Position numbers and translations under genes: made by a program. From Photobacterium gaetbulicola Gung47 (GTDB lineage Bacteria > Pseudomonadota > Gammaproteobacteria > Enterobacterales > Vibrionaceae), in NCBI GenBank assembly GCA_000940995.1, contig CP005973.1, positions 434,001-498,000 of the forward strand: a DNA stretch of 64,000 bases. The letters are read 5' to 3'. The notes below the pieces were generated by a model, which saw nothing but the letters and a program-made list of their open reading frames with translations, made no database searches and was not told the DNA's origin. Below are positions 26,308-32,696 of this stretch, in pieces. The number at the start of each line of letters is the position of its first letter. Position 1 is the stretch's first letter.

Positions 26308-27342
26308 TTAACGCAAGGTATATGGAACGCGGACAGTAAGCTGGAAATCAGGCGCATCGGCGGTTAAGCCCGCACTCACCCCAACGTTTAATGTGGTCTC
26401 AGGATTAATTGCATAGTTTGCTCCCATGGAGATGGAGTCGAGTTGCAGCAGCTTGGCATCGGATGGTGTCGAACCGTCAACTTTCGATTTTAAAATTGTT
26501 CTGTGGCTAAGGCCCAGGCTGAAAGAAAATTTTGGGTTTACGGAAAAACCCATACCGGCGCTGAATCCGACCGTATCACCGAGGTCGATTTCATTTCTCA
26601 CCGACTCACCATCAATTTCAGAGGTGACATCATCTTTGATGTTCCAGATATAACTGAGGTTGGCATAGATAACGGCTGGATCCATCGGCATGATCATGGT
26701 GACGCTGGGCTCAATGCTGGGGAACCCTGAACCGGTGGGGAGTTCCTCGAAGCCGAACTGGGTATCCACTGGTACATCGTAGGGGGAGGTGCCTGTTGTC
26801 GTCTTGAATCTTAACCCTGCAATCCAGTATGGCGCGGTATCCATATTGATTTGATACTTGAACGCTGCCTCAATGTCGCCGAGATCGCTGCTGTCAAACG
26901 TCCGGGTTTCGGCTGAATCACTCCCTGAATTGACACTTCTGCGTGATATGGAGTCATAACGATAAACCCAGGGGATTCTGGCTTCTACTTCAAGACGGTT
27001 AGTGATCCCGTAGCGTCCGGTGAGGCCGAAGGTTAGGGTTGTACGATCTGTGTCATTAGCCTCAATGAGGCCAACAATAAGAGAGGGTAGGACAGTGTAG
27101 CCTACCACCGATACGGTATTCGATGAGTTTTGTGTAAAAGATAAGCTGGTATCTAGTACAAACGAGCCTTTGGGCGTCAAGACTCCAGGCAGCTCTGGGT
27201 CAAGGAGATCGCCAAAGGTTTGTACGCGTTTTGGCTTTTGGTTAGGTTGCGTTGGCTCTGTCGTTTGCTCGGTTTCAGCTGCGACTGTCCCTGATATCAA
27301 AGCAAGAAGCGCGATAAAGCTTTTGTTATTGAAAGTACTCAC
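26308..27342 (-). CDS. FapF-like outer-membrane beta-barrel transporter
   Basis: The 344-residue product looks like an outer-membrane barrel of the FapF/phenol-degradation MetA-like group. After a signal peptide (cleavage near TVAAE) comes a polar linker and then PELPGVLTPKGSFVLDTSLSFTQ. After that come GYTVLPSLIVGLIEAN, alternating strands such as RYGITNRLEVEARIPWVYRYD, and a C-terminal strand VRVPYTLR. FapF exports Fap amyloid subunits in Pseudomonas. I start at the GTG at 27342, which has GAGG five bases upstream and gives a clean signal peptide (MSTFNNKSFIALLALISG); the ATG at 27375 has no ribosome binding site. It is divergent from the putative subunit genes. The Fap link is inferred from this form plus the C39 peptidase nearby. 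Confidence 0.7.
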   Translation of the reverse strand: MSTFNNKSFIALLALISGTVAAETEQTTEPTQPNQKPKRVQTFGDLLDPELPGVLTPKGSFVLDTSLSFTQNSSNTVSVVGYTVLPSLIVGLIEANDTDRTTLTFGLTGRYGITNRLEVEARIPWVYRYDSISRRSVNSGSDSAETRTFDSSDLGDIEAAFKYQINMDTAPYWIAGLRFKTTTGTSPYDVPVDTQFGFEELPTGSGFPSIEPSVTMIMPMDPAVIYANLSYIWNIKDDVTSEIDGESVRNEIDLGDTVGFSAGMGFSVNPKFSFSLGLSHRTILKSKVDGSTPSDAKLLQLDSISMGANYAINPETTLNVGVSAGLTADAPDFQLTVRVPYTLR

Positions 27343-27772
27343 GATTTCCTCACTTAATTCACTTAGCTTACCCATAAGTAATAATGTGGTTATTGCTTTA
27401 TATAGCTATGCAATAAAAATCTGATAGCTTTGGATAAGAAAATAATAGTAGAGGTGAGAATTATATGGTAACTGGGAATCTTATTCTTGGTCTTAATATT
27501 GAGAAAGGTGATTTTATTTCTTGTGTTTGAGAAAGTGAAAATATTGTTTATTAAATGAAGCACAATTCTAATTATTGAAAAAGTGAGAATGAATTTCATA
27601 TTTTTAACGATATAAGCGCAGGGAATTAAAAGGAAAAGTTCATAATGAAAAGCACAAAAAATTATTAAAAATAATACAGGAAGTTTTCTTGCCAACACTA
27701 TAGTTAAATTATCTCGCGAACACGGCGAGTGATTATAAAAAAATAACTACTCAATATATTTGGAGTATGACC
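27343..27772. other. AT-rich divergent promoter region of the Fap-like cluster
   Basis: About 430 bases separate the barrel gene from the first subunit gene. The stretch is strikingly AT-rich compared with its flanks. I see no convincing gene; the minus-strand frame at 27390-27698 codes for a low-complexity Ile/Phe/Asn/Lys-rich product with no ribosome binding site. Such AT-rich gaps are typical H-NS-bound control regions, which is an inference. Confidence 0.5.
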
Positions 27773-28357
27773 ATGCGTAAAACACATATCGCACTTTTAG
27801 TAGCAGTTGTTAGCTCTCCACTTGCGCTAGCGAACGATTACCAACCATATAATCCTTACTACCCATCATATGATGATGGTACTGATAAAACAATTACTGA
27901 CTCTTACAACAAAGATATTGATAAAACAGCAACGCTTGATGTTGATAAAGAGTACTCAATTACAGATTCATACAACCAAGACAATGACACTCTTAAAATG
28001 AAAGATGTGAATAACACTTACAGCAAAGAGTGGACAGATAACAGCATGAATGACTACAGCCAGGATATCGATATCACTGAGTTGCAATCATACCATGTCG
28101 CAAAATCTGAATTGCACGGTTACGTGACCTATTCAGACGTAGAATACGGCGGTGCATGTTGTGAGGGCGGATATGGCGGCCACGGCGGCTACGGTTATGG
28201 CCCATCATCACCATCTTCGCTGACTGTTAAGCACAGCAATGATATGACTGGTGCATTCTCAGGAGCTTCAGGTATCAACATTGCGGGTCAAAACGCGGGT
28301 AATAACTCTTTGGTACAACAGAGTGCTAGCACCAACGCGGTCTTGGCGGGTAATTAA
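27773..28357 (+). CDS. Exported Fap-like fibre subunit candidate, copy 1
   Basis: The 194-residue product has a signal peptide (MRKTHIALLVAVVSSPLALA) and a Tyr/Pro-rich mature start. A polar middle follows with two ITDSYN segments and NDTLKMKDVNNTYSKEW, then the motif YGGACCEGG with two adjacent Cys and a Gly/Tyr-rich stretch. A C-terminal segment reads SGINIAGQNAGNNSLVQQ then STNAVLAG. The Asn/Gln/Ala pattern resembles repeats of Fap and curli amyloids. A paralogue is encoded at 28911. The start at 27773 is preferred over 27767 because GGAG lies 7 bases upstream. It is the first gene of the probable operon with the C39 peptidase. Confidence 0.65.
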   Translation: MRKTHIALLVAVVSSPLALANDYQPYNPYYPSYDDGTDKTITDSYNKDIDKTATLDVDKEYSITDSYNQDNDTLKMKDVNNTYSKEWTDNSMNDYSQDIDITELQSYHVAKSELHGYVTYSDVEYGGACCEGGYGGHGGYGYGPSSPSSLTVKHSNDMTGAFSGASGINIAGQNAGNNSLVQQSASTNAVLAGN

Positions 28358-28364
28358 TACATAA

Positions 28365-28389
28365 CTGAGAGCTGCTTAGCAGCTCTCAG
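28365..28389 (+). promoter_or_regulatory. 11-bp perfect hairpin touching the ribosome binding site of the 28399 gene
   Basis: CTGAGAGCTGC pairs exactly with GCAGCTCTCAG around TTA. There is no T run. The stem ends where the strong ribosome binding site AGGAGG of the next gene begins, so it may stabilise the upstream mRNA 3' end or tune translation of the next gene. Confidence 0.7.
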
Positions 28390-28398
28390 GAGGATGTC

Positions 28399-28734
28399 AT
28401 GAAATATTTAACACTGATGGTGGCTCTATTTATTACATTTGATACAGCAGCTACTGATGAGTTGGATATTCTAGCAAGTTCTGAAGTATTGACTGAAGAC
28501 TTTATGACCCACTCTCGGGGTGGTGAATATGAATTAGAAACTGAAAGTCTTCAGGCAAGTTCAGAAATGTATGGCGATGTTACAGGTAATAGTGCGTATA
28601 ACAACAATTCTGGGAATAATATTATTGACGGTGGCGCGTTAAGTAATTCTTCTGGAGTTTATAATATCGTACAAAACACCGGTAGTAATGTATTGATTCA
28701 AAATGCAACCGTGATAAACCTGACATTGAAGTAA
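28399..28734 (+). CDS. Small exported protein of the Fap-like cluster (RGG motif)
   Basis: The 111-residue product has a signal peptide (MKYLTLMVALFITFDTAAT). A helical acidic stretch follows, then THSRGGEYELE with a Gly-Gly that may be a C39 cleavage site, and an Asn/Ser/Gly-rich C-terminus (NNNSGNNIIDGG, VYNIVQNTGSNVLIQNATVINLTL). That C-terminus has alternating polar and hydrophobic residues like an amyloid strand. AGGAGG lies 6 bases before the ATG. A minor subunit, nucleator or FapA/FapE-like part of the fibre are possible; I cannot choose. Confidence 0.6.
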   Translation: MKYLTLMVALFITFDTAATDELDILASSEVLTEDFMTHSRGGEYELETESLQASSEMYGDVTGNSAYNNNSGNNIIDGGALSNSSGVYNIVQNTGSNVLIQNATVINLTLK

Positions 28735-28748
28735 TTGTTAGTCTATCT

Positions 28749-28798
28749 TTGCTGGCATTAAGCTGTCAGCAAAAAACCAAATGTTGACCTTTTGGTTT
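28749..28798 (+). repeat. Two adjacent hairpins after the 28399 gene
   Basis: TTGCTGGCA pairs with TGTCAGCAA (28749-28772, one G-U pair). AAACCAAA pairs with TTTGGTTT (28774-28798). Neither has a good T run, so partial termination or mRNA stabilisation is more likely than full termination. Confidence 0.4.
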
Positions 28799-28910
28799 CG
28801 CAGGGCGTAACAACAAATGCTTCTGGTTTATAAGTAATTAATTTTATGAGATTAGTCTTGACCAAATGGACTTGTAAAAACTATTACAAATACAATTTTG
28901 GAGTAAAACC

Positions 28911-29558
28911 ATGCTAAAAACTAAAATTATGCTATTAGCAGCTCTAGTCGCATCACCTATGGCATTGGCAGATGGTGGTAGTTATGGTGGCGGTTACGGT
29001 GACAGTTATGGTGGCGGTTACGGTGACAGTTATGGTGGCGGTTATGGCGATAGCTATGGTGGCGACGATTACAATGATTATGACAATGTCACCATCGAGG
29101 GAAGCTTTAACAAAACGCTCACCGTGAACACCGATAAGTCAATTAACAAGACTTACACTGAAGATTATGTAGGTAATGAAGACAACGACAAGTTGATCAT
29201 GAAAAATGTTGGTAACACCTACGACAAAGTTCTAGAAGATAACTCTCATAATGATTGGTCTGTTGTTTCAAAAGGCCATCATGAGTGGGAAGAATTGCTG
29301 GCAGAATCTTTGATTGACGGTGCGGTAATGGGTAATACTGTGACATACGGCGGCGCATGCTGTAAGGGTAGTTCAGCCGATGTTTATGTCGATCATGCCA
29401 ATACAATGCACAGTGGTTACCAAGCGGCCTCAGGTATCAACATTGCCGGCCAGAACGTAGGTAACAACTCAATGGTACAACAAACTACAAGCACCAATGC
29501 AGCGCTTGTTGGCTCAGGTGGCGCAACCCTACCAGGTGGTGGTGGTGGCTCATACTAA
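28911..29558 (+). CDS. Exported Fap-like fibre subunit candidate, copy 2 (GDSYGGGY repeats)
   Basis: The 215-residue product has a signal peptide (MLKTKIMLLAALVASPMALA) followed by three to four GDSYGGGY units. A middle similar to copy 1 follows (KLIMKNVGNTYDKVLEDNSHNDW), then YGGACCKGS with the same adjacent Cys pair. Near the end is SGINIAGQNVGNNSMVQQ, then STNAALVG, and the protein finishes with a Gly-rich tail. Similarity to the 27773 product in the middle and C-terminus shows a duplication. The pair would correspond to FapB and FapC in a Pseudomonas-type system. TTTGGAGT lies 7 bases before the ATG. A possible promoter lies upstream (TTGACC at 28858, TATTAC 18 bases later). Confidence 0.65.
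   Translation: MLKTKIMLLAALVASPMALADGGSYGGGYGDSYGGGYGDSYGGGYGDSYGGDDYNDYDNVTIEGSFNKTLTVNTDKSINKTYTEDYVGNEDNDKLIMKNVGNTYDKVLEDNSHNDWSVVSKGHHEWEELLAESLIDGAVMGNTVTYGGACCKGSSADVYVDHANTMHSGYQAASGINIAGQNVGNNSMVQQTTSTNAALVGSGGATLPGGGGGSY
28980..29067 (+). repeat. 24-bp in-frame tandem repeat, about 3.7 copies
   Basis: Units start at 28980, 29004, 29028 and 29052 (last one partial). The first two are identical and the third has a few third-base changes. Each unit encodes eight residues (SYGGGYGD), so copy-number change would keep the frame. Confidence 0.9.
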
Positions 29559-29564
29559 AATCCT

Positions 29565-29588
29565 AAGGGCCGAAAGGCCCTTTCTTGC
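29565..29588 (+). terminator. Terminator-like hairpin after subunit copy 2
   Basis: AAGGGCC and GGCCCTT form a 7-bp stem with a GAAA loop, then TTTCTTG. The short T tract suggests partial read-through into the C39 peptidase gene. Confidence 0.7.
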
Positions 29589-29640
29589 TTCCATCCTGGG
29601 GTGAGAACTAAGAAATATATTGTTTGATAGGCGTTAGCGC

Positions 29641-30315
29641 ATGAAAAAGTTGGTTATTATACTTATCAGCGTATTAGCATCATCCAGTCTTCAGGCGTTA
29701 GACTACTTCCCTAGCCGGGGGGGGTATAATATTGAAGTCAAAAGCTACCAAGAACAGTTGTTCGGTGATGTTTTTAGGCAGCAATATGATTTTAGCTGTG
29801 GCTCAGCGGCAGTAGCGTCATTATTGACTTACCATTACGATATTGAATCTCAAGAAAATACAATATTCGAATTTATGTTTAAGCATGGAGATAAAGAGCA
29901 GATAGAGAAACAAGGTTTTTCGATGTTGGATATGAAAAATTATCTAAATTCTGTAGGTCTCGATGCCAATGGCTATAATATTCCTTTAGAGAAATTTCAT
30001 GATTTACGTATCCCAGCAATAACCATTGTAAATTTTGACGGTTATATGCATTTTGTTGTAATTAAAGGGATAAATCAGAAGAACGTGATTTTGGGTGATC
30101 CCTCTAGAGGTACGTTGCTGATTCCTATCGATGATTTTAAACAGGTCTACAAAGGAACAGTATTGTTGGTGAAAAACCGAGTTGAGCAAGGTCGAGGAAG
30201 TTTTATCACCGCAGATAATTACAATATATATAATCCATCTCCCGTGTCAGAGGCTGTTGTTAGAGACTCATTATCAACGTTTAGTATTACTCTGCCTGGT
30301 AGTAATGATTATTAG
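29641..30315 (+). CDS. Exported C39-family cysteine peptidase (FapD-like)
   Basis: The 224-residue product has a signal peptide (cleavage near LQA) and the C39 core. RQQYDFSCGSAAVASLL holds Gln48 and catalytic Cys53, YMHFVVIKG holds His137, and LGDPSRGT holds Asp near 152. Unlike bacteriocin-transporter C39 domains it has no ABC transporter attached, as in FapD of Pseudomonas, which acts in the periplasm and is needed for amyloid export. The substrate may be the RGG-containing proteins encoded at 28399 and 30324. The next gene begins 8 bases after the stop, so they are co-transcribed. Confidence 0.82.
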   Translation: MKKLVIILISVLASSSLQALDYFPSRGGYNIEVKSYQEQLFGDVFRQQYDFSCGSAAVASLLTYHYDIESQENTIFEFMFKHGDKEQIEKQGFSMLDMKNYLNSVGLDANGYNIPLEKFHDLRIPAITIVNFDGYMHFVVIKGINQKNVILGDPSRGTLLIPIDDFKQVYKGTVLLVKNRVEQGRGSFITADNYNIYNPSPVSEAVVRDSLSTFSITLPGSNDY

Positions 30316-30323
30316 AGGCTAGT

Positions 30324-30833
30324 ATGAAAAAGTTAACACGGTTAATTTTTGCATCGACACTAGGGGCTTCGGCTCTTATCACACATGCATCTATTGGTTT
30401 CCTTAATATTGACAGCTTGGGTTTAACCACTCTCAGCGATGATGAAATGTCCTCGCTAAGGGGCGGTTTTGTGTCCATTAATGATAATATTATTAATATC
30501 GGTTTGTCCGTGACTACAGAAGTGAACGGCGAGACGGTTTTAAACACCCATGTGGCAGACTTTACTATAAGCAACGGTATTCTTACCAGCCATGATGGTA
30601 CACGTACCTATGACTACAGCGACCCGTTGAAGATCATCAGTGTAGGTGAGAACAATATTATCAATACCAGTGCTACTCAAGATGCAATAGGCTTTGTTGT
30701 GCAAAATTCGGCTGATAATACAGCCATCAAAACGGAAACAGTGCTTGATATTGAAGCTGATATTCAGGGCTTTAACAGGCAGAACCTGTTCAATAATCGG
30801 CTTGAGCATGCGATTTTACATAACGGGTATTAA
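30324..30833 (+). CDS. Exported protein with RGGF motif in the Fap-like cluster
   Basis: The 169-residue product has a signal peptide (MKKLTRLIFASTLGASALIT, cleavage near HAS). It then has LTTLSDDEMSSLRGGFVSIND, a pattern of acidic helix plus Gly-Gly close to double-glycine leaders cut by C39 peptidases. The remainder is Asn/Ile/Thr-rich with beta-strand character (NIINIGLSVTTEVNGETVLN). It resembles the small FapA/FapE-type proteins in layout, but I cannot assign one. It is translationally close to the peptidase gene (8 bases) and followed by a strong terminator. Confidence 0.65.
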   Translation: MKKLTRLIFASTLGASALITHASIGFLNIDSLGLTTLSDDEMSSLRGGFVSINDNIINIGLSVTTEVNGETVLNTHVADFTISNGILTSHDGTRTYDYSDPLKIISVGENNIINTSATQDAIGFVVQNSADNTAIKTETVLDIEADIQGFNRQNLFNNRLEHAILHNGY

Positions 30834-31129
30834 ACCGGTTGCAATAATATTTTGTGGTTTGGTACTTTTTTACCATCTAAAACATTGTTTTCTTAACAAT
30901 GTTTTTTTTATTTCCAAATCGATAAAGTATCACTTTAGGGAAAGTTCATTTTTTTTCTTGTTTTTTTTAATTTTTAACTTGTTGATATAACTATAAGTTA
31001 AGTTTGTTGATGTGTGTTTATATCTCTTTTGCTTATATTTCTTACCTTTGAAACGTACCAAAGTATAAAAAGTTAACCTATATTTTCATTACTAATAAAA
31101 TAAATATAAGTTGATAGAAGGTGGCTTCG
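30834..31129. other. AT-rich gap before the VpsR-like gene
   Basis: It contains the terminator of the Fap-like operon at 30880, then a very T-rich stretch (around 30945-30980) and the regulator promoter. No gene is visible. Confidence 0.45.
30880..30909 (+). terminator. Rho-independent terminator of the Fap-like operon
   Basis: AACATTGTT pairs with AACAATGTT around a 5-base loop and is followed by eight T. Confidence 0.88.
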
Positions 31130-32473
31130 ATGATGACTCAAAGTCAAAATAAATCAATAGATGGTCGTTTAGTAGCACTGGGATGTAACTACGAACCTTG
31201 GATTGCGCTATTAGAACAATCTGGATGGAAAACCCACTGTTGTTATGATTTACGTACGGTTGACTCAATTCTGGAAGAATACAGTCCGTGTATCTGTGTA
31301 GTCGATTTAAGCAATAATGACTTTAGCTTGAATAGTATTTCATTAAGGGCGAATAAAACCAAACAAGTAAAATGGATTGCCATTATCAAGAAGGAGCAAT
31401 TGAAAACGGATGCAATCTGCCAGTTTATCAATAACTTCTGCATTGATTATTTTACTGTTCCAATCCCGAGTAGTCATATGCTGAGCACAATTGGCCACCA
31501 ATTAGGGATGCTCGAGATTGAATCAAGTTCATGGGTTGAGATCACTTCGCAGCATGACATGGGGTTATATGGTGAGTCAAAGTCTATCAAACAACTGCGC
31601 GATATGGTCCGCCGTGTGGCGATGACGGAAGTGAATGTGTTCCTTACGGGGGAGAATGGTACCGGTAAGGAGCTGATTGCCAAATCTATCCACAATCTTT
31701 CCAAGCGCAAGAATACCCCCTTTATCGCTGTTAATTGTGCATCGCTCAATCATGATGATGAAAACATGTCGTTGCTTGATGGCAGTTACCGCCAAGAAGA
31801 CGGGACACCGTTTAACGGCACCCTGATGCTGGATAATGTGGATGAGCTCTCGAAAGAGATGCAGGAGAAGCTGCTTGCTTACCTTCAGGCCCCAACCTCC
31901 GACAGCCTAGAAGGTGAAGCCTCAGGGGATGTGCGTATCATTGCTTCGACCAGTGCAGACCTAGATGCAGCGGTAGCAAACGGGACATTCAGTAAAGAGT
32001 TGTATTATCGCCTGAACGTATTCCATATCAAGGTACCAACACTGCGCGAGCGCGGCTCAGATATTTTCTTGCTTGCAGAGACGTTCCTGACCAAGTTTGC
32101 GCGTGAATACAGTACGATGGCCTCATCTTTCTCTGAAGACTCTAAGCAGCTACTGTTGCGTTATAGTTGGCCAGGTAATGTACGCGAGTTGATCAATCAG
32201 GTGAAACGGGCGGCCTTGCTTGCAGAGGGTAACGAGGTGAAAGCTGAGCATTTTGACCTGCCGAGTAAATCCAACCTCAAGCAAAGCCTTCGCAACATCA
32301 AAGATGAAGCCGAAAAAGACGTGTTGGTTGCTGTGCTTGAGACCCACCGCGGACAAGTGGCTTCAGCAGCAAAAGATCTGGGGGTGTCGCGAGCAACAAT
32401 GTACCGATTGCTGAATAAGCACAATATTGTCCCTGATGTTCGCCATTACAATAATGGCTACGCCAGAGACTGA
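31130..32473 (+). CDS. VpsR-type transcriptional regulator
   Basis: The 447-residue product has an N-terminal receiver-like domain (about residues 10-135), an AAA+ domain with Walker A TGENGTGKE (near residue 173) and a C-terminal Fis-type helix-turn-helix (QVASAAKDLGVSRATMYRLL). Two points mark it as VpsR-like rather than a true sigma-54 activator. The GAFTGA loop is absent, replaced by a short DGSYRQEDGTPFNG, and the Walker B region reads LMLDNVDEL with Asn after Asp. VpsR of Vibrio cholerae drives biofilm matrix genes with c-di-GMP and sigma-70. Beside the Fap-like operon it is the obvious candidate regulator. The ATG at 31130 has AAGG 8 bases upstream; GTG at 31121 is less likely. Confidence 0.82.
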   Translation: MMTQSQNKSIDGRLVALGCNYEPWIALLEQSGWKTHCCYDLRTVDSILEEYSPCICVVDLSNNDFSLNSISLRANKTKQVKWIAIIKKEQLKTDAICQFINNFCIDYFTVPIPSSHMLSTIGHQLGMLEIESSSWVEITSQHDMGLYGESKSIKQLRDMVRRVAMTEVNVFLTGENGTGKELIAKSIHNLSKRKNTPFIAVNCASLNHDDENMSLLDGSYRQEDGTPFNGTLMLDNVDELSKEMQEKLLAYLQAPTSDSLEGEASGDVRIIASTSADLDAAVANGTFSKELYYRLNVFHIKVPTLRERGSDIFLLAETFLTKFAREYSTMASSFSEDSKQLLLRYSWPGNVRELINQVKRAALLAEGNEVKAEHFDLPSKSNLKQSLRNIKDEAEKDVLVAVLETHRGQVASAAKDLGVSRATMYRLLNKHNIVPDVRHYNNGYARD

Positions 32474-32494
32474 GCCATTTAAAAAGAATGAATC

Positions 32495-32516
32495 GGCCCC
32501 GAAAGGGGCCTTTTTT
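32495..32516 (+). terminator. Rho-independent terminator of the VpsR-like gene
   Basis: GGCCCC and GGGGCC close a GAAA loop, followed by six T. Confidence 0.95.
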
Positions 32517-32696
32517 ATGATACAGGATCGAATTATTTTTGTGGTCAATGTATTTTTGCAAGGGACGGAGGATGTATCATTTTTCAGCTATTTTGGCTGA
32601 AATTTTCTGCTAATAGATATTCTCAGTGCGATAAAAATGCAATAATTCGAGCCGTGAATTAAATCAAGCAGCAATGCAAATAATAAAAGGAATCTG

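Noticed and set aside
27390..27698. 102-codon minus-strand frame in the Fap-like control region
   Set aside because: Composition simply follows the AT-rich DNA (Ile, Phe, Asn, Lys) and there is no ribosome binding site.
28980..29067. CRISPR-like tandem repeats
   Set aside because: Repeats are directly contiguous, in frame and part of a coding sequence; there are no spacers.
31130..32473. Sigma-54 promoter for the Fap-like operon
   Set aside because: I searched the upstream regions for GG-N10-GC in a TGGCA-type context and found none convincing; the regulator also lacks GAFTGA.
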